A stretch of DNA of 64,000 bases from Cocos nucifera (GCA_006176705.1 QRFJ01000498.1:186001-250000), one strand, 5' to 3'. Counted from the stretch's first letter, positions 45,950-59,420 are shown. Notes: generated by a model not told the origin, from the sequence alone. Made by a program: numbers and translations.

Positions 45950-46140
45950 GGTTCAACAAAGGCCAGAAAAATCTTGGGCCTTCATCCCTCTTAATCTTGA
46001 TATTCAGATTTACTTCAAGCAACCTCCATGTTCTAGTATTATTGAGATCCTTACTATCAATGGCTCCCCAATCTCAAGCTCTCAACTATTTAAAGGCTTG
46101 GAAAGATAATTTGCTTTTTTTCTATGTGCGCTGAGATAGT
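45950..46140 (+). pseudogene. LINE RT piece in plus orientation
   Basis: In plus frames: ILTINGSPISSSQLFKGLER, then after a small shift DNLLFFYVR. This resembles the conserved L1-type RT stretch with INGSP and KGLRQGDPLSP. It would lie directly after the segment found at 46275-46502, yet is on the opposite strand. An inversion inside the LINE is one explanation. The match is short and decayed. Confidence 0.42.
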
Positions 46141-46269
46141 TCTTCATATTGTCTCAGGTTTCAAGTTGTTGGAAAACATATCTCCATCCTTCTTGGTCGA
46201 ACTTGATCAAGAGTTCTTCTTGGTCTCCATCCTCTATGAGAATGTCTTCTCATTGCTCTTCATATGGAG

Positions 46270-47133
46270 GTCATCTACAGGAGTGGGTCCAAATTTATGT
46301 TATCAAATACCTTCTCAAAGTTGATGTTTAAGATGATGCCATTATTTTTGTAGTTGATGTTGTAAGAGATGATCTCAGTTGCACAAAGAAGACTATAACT
46401 AATTTGCCTTCCTTTGATGAATGCAATTTGAGACTTTGAGATTAGAGAAGGCTTATGTTCACTCAATCTTATGTTGAGAGCTTTTATGAGGATTTTGAGC
46501 ACTCTATGAACTAGGTCAATTGGTCTGTAGTCTCTAAAACTAGTAATCCTATTTCATCAGGATTATAATAATATAAGTGTGGTTCAATTTGTTGATGGCT
46601 ATACAATGTCCAAGATATCATTAAATAGTCTATAGTTGTCTACTAGTAGCATTGATAAAATAAAGCTAGAAAGCCATCTAAATCCAACAATTTATCTTAT
46701 GAATGACTATATATCGTTGCTCTGATTAATTCTTGGTGAAGGGTTCATCAAGGTCAAAGGGATCAATTTGATCATCCTAGAAGATGCTGCTTCAGTCTTC
46801 TTGGATATTTGATTTGGTGGATGATCCAAATAGATCCAAGTAGAAGTTTAAGAAGGCTGATAATATATGGTCTGGGTTGTCTAAGGTTTTCTTTTTGACT
46901 TTGATAAAAAGAATATAGATTTTTCTCTTTCTGTTGCTAGCATTTGGGTGAAAAAAGTCCTTATATTTTGATCCCTAGCTTGTAGATAGAGCACCTTCGA
47001 TCTTCATGTAAATAATAGTTCCATCTGGTCAAGAATAGTTTCTAGTTATTCTTTCAGATGTTGCCTTTTAGCCCACTTTTTAAATGATAAATTTCTTACT
47101 TCTTTGGATGACAAACACAATGCCATTACTACA
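46270..47133 (-). pseudogene. L1-type LINE ORF2 fragment
   Basis: Minus strand. From right to left: a basic linker (KKWAKRQHLKE near 47070), DQ-N-RTFF near 46975 (GDRNTKFFH in relatives), DPFDLDEPFTKN (about 46735-46775), DLDGFLALFYQ (about 46670-46700, PGPDGFPALFYQ in relatives). The RT fingers follow in the open frame 46275-46502: SQIAFIKGRQI and LNINFEKVFDNIN. LINE ORF2 supplies endonuclease and RT for target-primed insertion. Stops and shifts are common, and the catalytic YADD region is not found. The CACTA element interrupts its upstream part at 47133/63883. Confidence 0.75.
47131..47133. repeat. ACA target duplication, left of CACTA element
   Basis: Three bases ACA immediately before CACTATAG; the same three follow the right end at 63883-63885. 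A three-base duplication is diagnostic of CACTA elements. Confidence 0.75.
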
Positions 47134-47159
47134 CACTATAGAAAAAATAAAATTTTCTG

Positions 47160-47290
47160 ACTTAATATTATCAATGCTAGGGGAAAGCATCGGTAATTTT
47201 AAAACAATATAACTATTTATCGATGCTTTTAAGAAGCATCGATAAGTTATGATGCTAGCAAAAGCATTGGTAAATTTAGACACAAAAAAG
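47160..47290. repeat. Left subterminal repeats of CACTA element
   Basis: Motifs GCATCGGTAA (47184), TTATCGATGC (47217), GCATCGATAA (47236) and GCATTGGTAA (47264), in alternating orientation. In En/Spm such motifs are the TNPA-binding sites. Confidence 0.7.
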
Positions 47291-47472
47291 CTTCGCCAAA
47301 GGCCATTATACGTCGCTAAAATTCAACTCCCCTAATATATATCCTACATGCCCTCCATCCTCTTTGATCCATCCTCGATCTAGTGCCCTAGCCTCGTCTC
47401 TCTTTCTAGCCATCTCTCCTAAATCCAACCTCTCCATCTCATTATCGACAATCTCCCAAATCCCTAATATTC

Positions 47473-47561
47473 TTCTTTCAGATACTGATGGGTGCAAAAG
47501 GAAGATTTTTACTACAATGATGCTAGATTTTATATACCAACCTTTGTAAGCTTATTGATTT
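47473..47561 (+). repeat. 89-bp exact direct repeat, copy 1
   Basis: Identical to 47955-48043; starts TTCTTTCAGATACTGATGGG, ends GCTTATTGATTT. Confidence 0.85.
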
Positions 47562-47954
47562 TTACTACAACGATGATCTCCCTCCTCCAATCGCTCATCA
47601 CCAACAACCTTCCTTCTCGTTCGGCCTCTCACCGTCAATAGGCGGTCTCCCTCCTACTTCGATCTTTCATCGCTGATGGTTTGCCTCCTCCTCCAACCTC
47701 TCATCACCGACAGGTGGTCTCCCTTCTCTTTCGAAAAAGACTTGCCCTGCTTGAGGTAAAGAGATAGTCTCAGATTATTTTAGAAATCCTATCCTTATTA
47801 TGATTTTGTTTTGTTTGTTCACTTGTTTGCAATTAGAAGCATGTTATATACGGAATAATTTATGTATGTAGGTGTGTTGTAACCTTAGGAATTTTGCTTC
47901 AGTTATTTATGATCTCAACCTTTTATTATAGATTGTATTTGTCTATACCTATTG

Positions 47955-48043
47955 TTCTTTCAGATACTGATGGGTGCAAAAGGAAGATTTTTACTACAAT
48001 GATGCTAGATTTTATATACCAACCTTTGTAAGCTTATTGATTT
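47955..48043 (+). repeat. 89-bp exact direct repeat, copy 2
   Basis: Identical to 47473-47561, 482 bp downstream. Confidence 0.85.
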
Positions 48044-49506
48044 CTGTTGTGTGGTATGTGTTGGTCAATTTTTATCAAGACATTTTGGCTTGGTCTAATA
48101 TCTATAATAATTAATGATGTTAATCTGACCAAGTAGATTCAAATTTGGCTAGAATTTTGATGGGTATTTTCATGGAAAGAGTCAAGTTGGGACATGGTTG
48201 AACATGTCGATAATGTTTTGGGGGTCACAAGTTGATTTAGATTTTTATACCATTCATTGAGTCTAGATGTAAAGAGTTAAGACCTGTTAAGAAATTAATT
48301 TAGTGGTGTGTTCCCTATTCAATCTTGGTCAATTGGGTGAAATTATGGGAAGGTCCAAGTTTGGTCTTGCACAATGCAAAGAGCTTAAATCATCTAGTGA
48401 GGATAGAAGTTTGCTTGTACTTTGCCAATGCTAATGCAACCTTACTGATGAATGAATTTGGGCATTGGATGTCATATATTTCAGGTTAGGCTAATAAAAT
48501 AATCTAGTGGAATAAATAGTTCCCTTAACATGATAAACTTTCATGTATTTGTTTGACCATTTTGAGTTATCAAGTTCAAAGGTTATTTGCTTCATTTGTT
48601 ATTGTACACGTATGGTTGGGTCTTTGGCAATTTTCATGGATTCATGCTGTTGACGGTGGATATTGATTTTCTCCTTAGTTTTAATCATCTGCTTGGTATT
48701 TGTATGCTATTCCAGAGGATATTTTAGTAGCATGAATCAATTCCCATGGTCAAAGAATCTATATTATCGGATATCTCAGTCCATATCTATGAACATGCTT
48801 GGTTTAAGGTCTAAAGTGATTTAATAAATTTTGATCCACTGATTGCATATTGGTTCTTAACTAAGCATTGGGATTTATGTTGTGAGCAGTATTATTTGTT
48901 GTCTAATTTGTACAGTTGATAGTAGTTGGTTTTATAATAATTAAAATGTATTTGGCTTCATATTTACTATGTATGAAATGGGATCCTTTTATGAAAATTT
49001 GGTGCTATAGGATGCATCCATATCTTCAAAGTATAAATAAGGGTGAGAATAGTATTATGTTGGACTTGGTTTTGAAAATTGTGCAAAGATTTTTCAAATG
49101 GTTTGGTTGTAGGTGAAGCCATATGTCAACAGAAGACACTAATTGTGGGTAACTATTATGACAAGTAGTTTATATCAAAAATTTGCAAAAACCTTGCATT
49201 ATTAAGTAATTGGCTTGTAATTATTTAAATTGGTTTTGGATAATTAAGTAATACCTTTTATGTATTCATATAACTGCTTAAATACATTTAAGAATTTATT
49301 TCATGTGCCTAATGCCTTCCTGCGCTTTGATAGATACTCTGTATGACTTTTCTTCAAGATGATATGGAGCTACTTGTAAAAATTTATTTTTAGTTGCTAT
49401 AATTAATTATATTTCAATTTTTTTTGATATTTGCTTAATTTTTTTTTTATCCTTTATTATGTAGTATATTGGTATTAGAGAATAATAGTCATTATTCTCT
49501 AATACA

Positions 49507-52252
49507 ATGGACAAAAGTTGGATAAATAAGCTAAGATCCAGTAAAGATTATTTTAAAGAAATTCAAATTTTCATTAAATTTGCTGTTGAGAAAAAATCGA
49601 TGAATGGAAAGATTTTTTTTCCATGTCGAAAATGTGTAAATAATATTTTTTTTATCCATAAACTATTGAAGAACATTTAGTGTGGAATGGTTTTGTTAGA
49701 TGATATACCGAATGGATGTTTCATGAAGAATCTATGTTGCCATCTCCATATTATCAACCCTCACATATAGAACATCAATATGATATTGAAAATAGTAATT
49801 TACAAAGAAATCCTGCAAGAGAAGATATGAGGGGTTTGCTCAGAGATGCTCGAGGATTTGGTGCTCAAAATTTAGGAGATTTCAGTGAAGAACAAGAAAT
49901 AGATGTAATGTCCGAGGGGTCTACATCTTTTGATCCTTTGCATGTTGAGATGCCTTAACATTCATCTAATGATAAGATAAAATATTGATATCATAATTTG
50001 TTGAAAGATTGTGATCAAGAATTACATCCGGATTGTAAGAACTTTTCAAAAATTTTATTTTTTGTGCATCTATTTTACTTAAAATATTTGAATGGATGGT
50101 CTGGTAAGAGTTTTACTATGCTGCTTCAATTATTAAATGATACATTTTCTAAAGGTATTGCTCTGCCAACTTCTTCTTATGAAGCAAAAAAATTAGTAAA
50201 GAAATTAGATCTTGTATATAAGAAGATTCATAGTTATTCAAATGACTGTATGTTGTACTAGAAGAAAAATGCTAACTAAGAATCTTGTAATGTCTGTGGA
50301 TCTTTATGATGGACATCGCATAAAGAAGATGAGGATGATGTATTCAGCAAAGTTGATGCTACTCGGAGTAAAAAAAAATTAGCTAAAATTTTGTATTACT
50401 TTCCTTTGATACCTAGATTGAAAAAAATTTATGCATCATCAAAGACAGCTTCATCTATGAGATGGCATGAAGAAGGACATACAAAAGATGAAATGCTAAA
50501 ACATATAACTAATAGTTTGGCATGGAAAGAATTTGATGATAGGCATCCTAATTTTGCCTCAAATATTTGTAGTGTTAGGTTGGGTTTAGCTACCGATGGC
50601 TTCAATCCATTTTGGATGTTAAGTTATACTTATAGCACTTGACCGGTCATTCAGATTTCATATAATTTGTCATTATGGATATGTATGAAATAGTCTTCAC
50701 TTATCCTATCAATGGTTACTCTAGGCGATAAGGATCCAAGCAATGATATTGATGTCTTTTTGCAACCTTTAATAAAAGAATTAAAATAGTTATGAAAGGG
50801 TATTAATGTATGATGCTTGCAGTGGTCAGATGTTCAAATTGAGGATAGCTCTTATTTGGACCATCAATGATTTTCCTATATGTGCCAATTTATTTGGATG
50901 GAGCACAAAAGGACGTATTGCATGTCCTTCTTATGGGGATTCTACCTATTCATACTGGTTAAAACATGGAGAAAAATTCTACTATATGGGCCATCATTGA
51001 TGGTTGGAAGCCGACCATCCATTTCGATTTCAACAAGATGTATTTGATGGTACTATAGAATTACGATCTACTCCTTTACCATCATTTGGAACTGAGGTTC
51101 TTATACAAATGCATTGCATGAATCATAGATATAGTAAGGTTTTCAAGTATTCTAAGAAAAGAGGAAGAGAAGATGTTGTAAGCTCAACAAATGAAGGGTT
51201 GATAGAGGATGACATTACTCGTAATCTTGATTTAGGTATATTTAAAGATACTAATTTCTATGATGGTGATAATCATATACACGAAAGTCCGAATGATGAT
51301 GACATAATGAAGGTATCTACACATAGAGTTATGAAGTAGTTATGGAAGAAAAAGAGTATTCTTTTTTATTTACCTTATTGAAAGTACAATCTTAGACATA
51401 ATCTTGACGTGATGCATATAGAGAAGAATGTTTGTGATAATTTGATTGACATATTATTAAATCTTGATGGAAAGAGTAAAGATAACTTAAAGGTATATTT
51501 AGATTTGAAAGAGATGAGCATAAGACAAGAGCTTCATCCCAAAAAGCTCATTAATAGTAAAATTTATATACCTCCTGCCTGTTACACAATGTCGATTCAA
51601 GAGAAATATCTTTTCTTGATATTTCTAAAGAATATCAAGGTTTCTAATGGCTATGCATCAAATATTTCAAGATGTATGAATCTTAAAGAGTAAAAACTGT
51701 CAAATCTTAAAAATCATGATGGTCACATTTTGATATAAAACATTTTTCCACTGGCTTTAAAATCATCAATACCAAAACAAGTGGTTGCTATTATTGCTCA
51801 GTTGTCATCATTTTTTAAGTCATTATGCTCCAAAGTTCTTAATCCAAGACAGCTTGATCAATTAGAGTCTAATATTATACTTACACTTTGTTATATGGAG
51901 AATATCTTTCCTTCTAGATTTTTTACCATCATGGTTCATCTACTTGTTCACTTAGCTGCAGAAGCAAAACTTGATAGATCGGTATACTATGGATGGATCT
52001 ATCCTATTGAGGGGTGATGTTACAAAATTCTTTAGTTGTAATTTAAAAATCTTTAGTATAAGTAATGTCATACTTGTATTGATGTTTTAATAATTTTTTA
52101 ATTTTTGAAGGTATCTTATGTGTTTAAAGGATTATATATGAAATAAAGCTTATCCCGAAGGCTTAATTGTGGAAAGATATATTGCTAAAGAATGTTTGAT
52201 ATTTTATTCAAGATATCTTAAAAGTGTAGAGATCATTTTTAATCGACCATAA
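49507..52252 (+). pseudogene. CACTA transposase, tnpD-like (tnp2 family)
   Basis: The ATG at 49507 opens the transposase-associated N-terminal domain (MDKSWINKLRSSKDYF, FIKFAVEKKSMNGKIFFPCRKCVN). The Transposase_21 core follows in pieces: FNPFWMLSYTYST (50600-50640), YDACSGQMFKLRIALIWTIND and FGWSTKGRIACPSYGD (50810-50940), FRFQQDVFDGTIE (51023-51060), LDVMHIEKNVCDN (51398-51435). The DUF4218 region is at 51781-52013 (FFKSLCSKVL, YMENIFPSRFFTIMVHLLVHL). A GT-AG intron of 97 bp (52014-52110) leads to YLMCLKDYI and YPEGLIVERYIAKECL. The protein would cut and join transposon ends. At least eight stops or shifts disable it. Confidence 0.85.
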
Positions 52253-52439
52253 ATAAATTATGATATTATCAATAACTCAAAAATTTATAAGTTTTCAACT
52301 ACTGAAAGAGCTTTGGGGAAGGTTAAAAGTGTAGTTCTTGATAAAAAAATCCTTGGCACAAGCTTATCACTTTTTAGAGTAAATTTATACTCCCTCCAAA
52401 AAGTCATGATTGAGTACTGAAGTTCCTCAATCAAAAATA

Positions 52440-52570
52440 GAAAGAATTTAAGTCAACTCTGAAGAGGGACTATATGAGAAAGGGATTGGTGGAGGATGAT
52501 GTTGCTCATATTTGTCCTCCTAATGTAGATCCTCATCAGTGCAGGGATCTTATTCATTATTGGTTCTCCG
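52440..52570 (+). pseudogene. tnpA-like (Transposase_24) exon 1
   Basis: Frame with KGLVEDDVAHICPPNVDPHQ and RDLIHYWFSERG, the familiar start of the plant Transposase_24 (Ptta/En/Spm) domain. Two stops lie upstream in the same frame (in QL*RGTI*E). A stop follows SERG, probably at or beyond a lost splice donor. This family corresponds to the En/Spm TNPA-type DNA-binding protein encoded next to tnpD. Confidence 0.75.
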
Positions 52571-52654
52571 AAAGGGGATAGATAATTGAATATACTTATT
52601 ATATAACTTATGTTGTGTTATTAGTTGATATATCACACTCTGTACTTTATTTTG

Positions 52655-52750
52655 CAAGCATATGCTGCTATTGGTAGAGCTGCAAGAGCATCTTTGTCCG
52701 TTCCTCATATATCGGGAACCAAGAGCTATGTGCGACATAGACAAGAATTC
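52655..52750 (+). pseudogene. tnpA-like exon 2
   Basis: After the acceptor TTTTGCAAG the frame reads AYAAIGRAARASLSVPHISG, then TKSYVRHRQEF; relatives have NRAKQTIPHTTGSKSFARKR here. It ends at a good donor (GAATTC|GTATGT) at 52751. The next exon is 9.4 kb away at 62182, with copia F in between. Confidence 0.75.
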
Positions 52751-53424
52751 GTATGTTTCTTTAAAAATAAATCTTGCTTTATTTTTTTTATCATTTGATA
52801 ATGTTGCAGTTAATAAAGAATCATATTACAAACTCATTGTTGAATATTAAAGCAAATTTAGGATTATGTTTATGCATGCATTTAAGTTTCTAATGTTGAT
52901 TTTTGTATCCAAGATGAAATAATATTATTTTTCTTAATTTGTCTATTCTAATTTACTTGTAATTAAAGATGATTATAAGTTCAATTTAAGCAAAGGTCGA
53001 TGCATTATAAATTGGAATGTTGTTGGCAAGGGTAACTTATGAAGCCATATATCAAAACCACAAGTGCCTTTATCCTCCTAGAAAATACATGGCATAATAG
53101 ATGGGGAAGAAGGCCATGGGACTTATACTGAGTTGTTTGTCTCCCTAGTAATAGTGGGAATGTTTGTAGCATAGGGTAATTTGATGCTCAAGCCAAATCT
53201 TGCTTGCTTCCATATCAACTCCCTTCCTAGCTAATCGATTAGCTAGTTTGTTACACTAAGGAAGTGGGCTCAAATCCATTATTATCATCTTTTCATAAGC
53301 ATGATGTGAGGTGTATGGTTTCACATAGTAATGAGTGGAAAAATATTGACTTTATCTAGCCAAAAACATATTTAAATACAACTTTATTTAAAGATTGTAA
53401 TTGTTATTGATGAAATGGCCTTTA

Positions 53425-53912
53425 TGTAAGAAATTATAAGCTTTATTGTGAAAAAATCATACCTCCAGTTATTGTTAATCAAGTTCTGAATGAATCCTCG
53501 ATCCAAAGCCTACAACTACAATGATATGCAACCTATGATCACAAAAAAAAATATTTGGATGCTTCTCGCATGCCACGAGCAATGCCTTGGTTTTTCTAAC
53601 CCTACTTAGAGTATTTCTGATGGGAGGATCTCACAAGCTCTCAAATAAGTATGGGACCAAGTCCATAGACGTCCTTTTATAACGTACCTCATCCATCAGA
53701 GGCAGTATCTGAATCAATCGCAAAGACTGAAGATGGATGGGATCCATGATGGTTGAATAAAGCTCAAATTCATCAAACCATCTAATATATCCCTATTACT
53801 TTATTGGAGGTTTATCTTTAGTCAGAGTCCAAATTAATTAATATATGTAAAATAAAGTTTGATGCGTATTAGTATGGACCGGATCCGGATGGCTCTAATT
53901 AGAGAAATCACA
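53425..53912 (-). repeat. 3' LTR of F
   Basis: On plus: TGTAAGAAATTATAAGC to GAGAAATCACA. Aligns with 59439-59882, but is about 44 bp longer because it keeps a segment around 53675-53725. Confidence 0.82.
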
Positions 53913-53932
53913 ACATTCTCCCACTTGGCCCA

Positions 53933-56900
53933 ACCTAACACATGCATCTTCATTTTAATTATTTAAAGTATTTTAAAAATCTTTAATGAAATCTAATCTA
54001 GATCTGATAATTGAAAAACTGGCGTGGCCACATTTAAAAACTTAATTTTTTTCATAGGATATATATTATATACTTGATTATAAAATAATCATTAGTGCGA
54101 ATCATGGTGGTAAATGTGTTATCAAACAACACACTACCTTTAATGTATCACAACACTAATGATACCTCATAATCAAGTTTTTTATGTAGAACTTTAGCTT
54201 TATGAATAGACAAAATTTTATGTCTATTCGTTGGTCAATTTTATATCACATGATAAATAATTGATCCGCATAAAATAAACTAAAATCCAATATGATGACT
54301 TTATACATAGCATCTAATACATATCAACCATTAAATGAGCTATATCCTTATATGGTCCACCTGACCCTCAAAATTTTGGAAATAAGTTTTTTAGTCAGTG
54401 GATCTACAATTATCATCTCTATATGATATATTTCATAAATACTATATCCTTTATTCTCTCATAAAGAGCTAAGTACTTAACATTAATATACCTACTGACG
54501 CTTGCACTCTTCATACTGTAGGAGAATCTTACTTGTAAAAGATATTATCATGGTATCTTTTTATCGGTCTGCTAATAGAGTCAATAACTTTAAGTCTTGT
54601 AATAAAATTCTATAATCTTATAACTTATGAAAAAATCTCATATAGGCTACGTAATTTGTTTCTATAATGAATGTAGTAAACAAGATATTTTTTTATATAC
54701 ATCCATGACTTAGCACTTTCTGTAGGTAGAAAAATATCTCAATAATAGATTTTCTAAGAATGGTGGATCCAGCAAAGTCTATATCCTAATAATCTATTAC
54801 TTTATAATGATTAGATCGACTATATGTGAGCATGTAAACTTTTATACCCTATAGGTAATGTATGACTTTCTTTGTAACTTTTCTATGCTCTAATCCAAGA
54901 TCATGTTAATAATGTAAAACATTGATGCAATCATGTCTGCACCCATATGAACATGTACATAGATTCTTAATACTCGATGTATAGATTATGAACTTTATTT
55001 TTTTTTATCTTTATATTAATTCTTAGATATTGAGATTTATTCAATATATCACCTTTTACATTATGAACACACACAGAAAAATATTTTTCTATCCAAAATT
55101 TAGTATTTTAGAGATGTAAGTCCTTTAAGATAGTCTGTATAGCCTTAAGGATCTATTCCTACAAATCTGAATGTCGATAATTAAAGTGACTTCATCTATA
55201 TCTTACATCTTATAATTCAAAGATAAAAATTATTTAGTTTTTTTAAGTGGACCTAAATTATTGTTAGCAAGCAAAATAATATGAACTTACTCCCACTGAC
55301 CTTCGGGTATATAATTTATTTTTAAACCCAAAAATAATGATGATTCAATTAAAATCAAGATACCATAATGTGAAAGTCTATTTAAGTTCATAACTAAATT
55401 TCTTTAATCTGCGAACCTATGCCTTTGTCTACTGATTATAAAATTTCTCATATATTGTACCATATAGATCTCTTCCTCAAGATTACTATTAAAAAAGATT
55501 ATTCTTATAATCATCTAATATAGCTCTAGATAAAAAATGAGCTACTAAGATTATAATATTTTCAAAAGAAGAATAGTCAATACCTCTCTTTTGTGTAAAC
55601 TTCTATACCACAAGTCTGGCTTTATATCATTTAATCTTATTTTCAGATATGATTATTGTCCATAGAGCCCAACTCTTTCTTTATAGCTTCCAACTATTGT
55701 AAAGTATTTACAGCTTCATAGCTTGTAAAAACATCTTAAGATCATCAATCTTTTTATCCATATTAGCCAGATACACAATATAAATTAGAGGTATAGTAGA
55801 TTTTCTTACTTTAAGAGATCTCTAGAGAACTGTCACTTGATTCATTTATGGTGGTGGTTAGATAGTTACTTCTTTGACAATAAAAATATCATAAGTGGAG
55901 CTTGATAAAGTGATGATTTCTCCTGAATATCATTTCAAATAATAATAGTAAAAATTATTACTTTAGTCTACTTTATAGTCTTAGTATTTTCTTAAGACAA
56001 TATTTTAGGGTCCTCCACTCCCACTAATCATGCTAATCTCTAGAATTTAGCTTTATTAATTTTTTTACTATCTGTGATATAGAAGATGGACAATAAAATC
56101 TATATCATTTTAATATAATATATTAGGCATTATGTGCTAGAGTATAGTACCTTATATCTTTAGGAATTTATTGATGATTTTGGCTATTATTCCATCTCAG
56201 TATATCTACCATAATATTTATCATCTTTATCATATCTGACTATTTTAATTATCTTTTTTGATTATCCTTTTACCTCTATTTCAAATAAATTTTAAAGTTC
56301 CTTCACTCCTTCTAGCATCCTTATATGTATATATCTACTTTATCTTTATTTAGTTATCACATGTTATAAAATTAGTGAACTTTGATGATCTTAAGATTAT
56401 TTTCTTCACTAATCTTATGACTCTTTTCAAACTTGATGCCATAATATGAAAATATTTTTAAAATGAAAACATACTCAAGAATCTAAGATTATCCTATAAC
56501 ATCTAATTGCCTTAATAAGTAAACATTCTTATTTTTTAATAAGAACAAAATATTTACTTTCAATCAAAGACCTTCTTAATAGAAAATCTTATAACTTATT
56601 AGGAACATGCACAAGTGCACTAGAGTCAGTTCTATCAGATAGAATAAGGAATATTTATTAAATTTGATTGAAAACTTACATAATAGTAAAGGGTATTTTT
56701 CTTTTGTAGCTACCTTTTATACTTTATATAGATTTTCTTTAGGTGTTTGCTCTTTTTGCAAAAGAAGCATTTGATAATTTTATTAATGGCTTCACCTAAT
56801 GCCATAATAAATGTTTTTCTTTTCTATCTTCAATACCTTAGGTATATTCTTTTCTTTATCTACTTTTTCACTAACTTGATGTGAATCAAAATTCATGCTC

Positions 56901-57500
56901 TTTATCTTCTCCTGACTCAATCTTTTCTCGACTTATACATATGTTTGGCCGATAATTCTTTAACTGTCCATTCCTCATTATGTATACTATAAAAGATCTT
57001 AAAGAGATTGACCTGATAGAAAAGTAGTGAGGATAAAGTGGACTAAAAAGATATCTGATATAAAAATTTTAATATCAGATTAACTATGCTGCGATGTCTT
57101 TCATTTATATAATATACTTATAAATGCTAGTCTTTACCTTAAAAGCTTGCTGATTACTACTCTACAGCATATATGATAATATGAGCCTTGTGACATGATC
57201 TTCTAATATGCCACTTTAAGTTAAATTTCTTATAGAGCAAACTGAGTCCATTGAATAGCCTATGATTCTTAAAAAATTCTTCTGATATGATATACTTTCA
57301 TCCATAAGTGATAAAAATTTATCAACTTGATACATCAGATCAAGATCAACATATCCTAATGTGAGAAATATATTTTTTTTATTCTAAAAAATTAATTTAT
57401 TAAAAAAATTTTCTATTTCGCTATCAATAATTATGAAAATTAATACTGTAAATAATACATACTCACTTTATCATCAAATAATAATACTAATTAAACTTTA
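53933..57500 (-). pseudogene. gag-pol relic of F (highly degenerate)
   Basis: Minus-strand copia pol in very poor state. The RNase H/RT part lies near the left (about 54370-55560). There the minus strand has a VSGSKFI-like phrase (about 55280-55310), which in relatives leads to YVDD; here the YVDD segment is deleted. A Gag zinc knuckle is legible at about 56715-56770 (KCFFCKKSKHLKK, last Cys changed to Tyr). No frame above 60 codons survives. A+T content is very high. Confidence 0.65.
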
Positions 57501-59420
57501 TCCAAAGTAAATTTTTTTATATTTAGCTTTGGTAGTAGTAAATTCAAACCTTCCTATGGGCAGAGGTGCATCATGAATAGAATTTATTAATACTTTATTA
57601 ATAAGACTAGTAACATAAATATCAAAAGATAGTAAATTTTTATACCTGTGGATCTAGAAAAAAATTATATCCTCAGTACCTAAATTATCATCTTATTTCA
57701 ATTAAATCATAGGAATGACCCCTCTCTATAGGTAAAGTAAATTATTTCTATGACTTAATCATAATTTTATTCATATGCCATTATATTTTATTTTATAGTC
57801 TTTATATGATATTTATTATATTAGGATGCTGTGGCTATTTCTGAACATAATAAATCCACTAACTCCAATATAGCATTGAACACATTATCAAAGATATGAT
57901 AATAGATCTGTAATTCTTTATTTGCATCTAAACAAATTTATAGCACAAAAATAAACCATATAATGTGCAAACAAAATTTTTATGCAATTGAACCATATAG
58001 CAAGATCTGATCATAATTAATAAAAAATCTTTAGGTAATAAAGTTATTATAAGGACTAAATAATAACCCAAGGGTCTTTATGTAATACTCTTTATTATAG
58101 GGGCTAAAGTATAATTTTATAAGAACTTTATGCAATTTGTTCTTTATTAGGGTCTAAATTGCAAAACTTCTCTAAACCAGTTTCATTCAATTATAGAGAA
58201 GGACCTTTATGTAATATACTATTTTATGAGGGACTGAATTATAAAATTTTTTCTAAACTTGGTTCAGCCAAGCCTTATCGAATATTGATTTTGTTAGGGG
58301 TTAAATTGCAAAATCTTCTGAACCTAATCGAATGGACTCAATGTGGTCTCGCTCAGAAGGTTTAAGATTAGTGCTTGATGGATCCGGATTTACGGGTCAA
58401 AATCCGAAACCCGAAAACCCGCAATCTAAAATCCCTTTCTTCTTCCTGCCTTCCCTTTTCACGATCACTCCCTTAACCCCATGCTCGGTGGCTACCTTCT
58501 TCATCGGTGACCCACCGACTGATTAATACCGCCAGTAGCCATCGTAAAACTCTAGATCGGTGGCTGGCCGTCGATTCCCCAATCAAACACAAAACCCCAC
58601 GCCGACAAAACTTCTCCCCATCCACCCCGGCGAAGCATGGAGGCATCCTCAATCACCGACAGCCATCCAGAGATCGACGTCCCGACTGCCGGTAAGCGGA
58701 CGATGGCCGATCTTGATGGGAGATCGACAGTGAGAACCAGGGAAAAGCCAGCGCCCTTTTTTTTTAAATCTTGGCCAGCGGCTATGGAGGCCTTTAATCG
58801 GCATCCAAATGCTTGGATTTGCCAGTCGTTGGCCATGCAGTCGGCAACTAGGGGTGGGACACGGACCAGAGATCCGGCCGCCAAAATAAGAGAGGAAGAG
58901 GGCACACCATCGAGCCCTCTTCTTCATCCTCTCCTTGCCGGTCTACAGGTCGGAGGCCCTGCCTCCCTAGAAATTTTTTTTTTTGTTTGAGTGGTTGCCG
59001 GAGATTGCTGTGCATGAGTGGCGCTGGTATGCTGAATGTCCGACTATCATTGTCGACTGTCGGAGGATGATCGGAGTCCGGCCACTATGATGGGAGGGCA
59101 CACGATCGGCCTTGTTTTTTTTTTTTTTCATTTTTTTTTTTTAATCCAAAAATTTATTTAACCCCAAAATAAATCATAAATCTTTTAAAATTAATAAAAT
59201 ATAAATCTTTACGGAGATCAAAATTAAATTTGGATCCCAATGATTCCGATCATAAGATCAATCAACGTCCCGGGATTAGATCTATGAACATGGAAGAAGA
59301 AATGAAGGCCTTTTTATTCTTTATTTTATCCATAAATAATTTTTAATATGCTAAAAATAAATCTAAAATATGGCATATCAAATTTTACAGCTCATGCATT
59401 GAACAAAATTGCATGAAAGT
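57501..59420 (-). other. Leader of F with a GC-rich island
   Basis: Between the gag remnant and the primer site. 58340-59110 is much richer in G+C than anything nearby and ends in T-runs (59117-59142). It has overlapping open frames on both strands (117 codons each at 58637-58990 plus and 58552-58905 minus); neither resembles a known protein. GC-rich leaders with chance frames are common in monocot copia elements, so I treat it as leader. Confidence 0.5.

Larger units (their letters stand above)
47291..49506 (+). other. CACTA 5' region without recognisable gene
   Basis: Holds an 89-bp exact direct repeat (47473-47561 and 47955-48043) and a degenerate repeat of about 50 bp in the C/T-rich stretch 47572-47732 (CTCATCACCGACAGGTGGTCTCC type). 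The rest is AT-rich and probably an untranslated or intron region of the transposase gene. The frame 48916-49116 resembles nothing I know. Confidence 0.5.
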
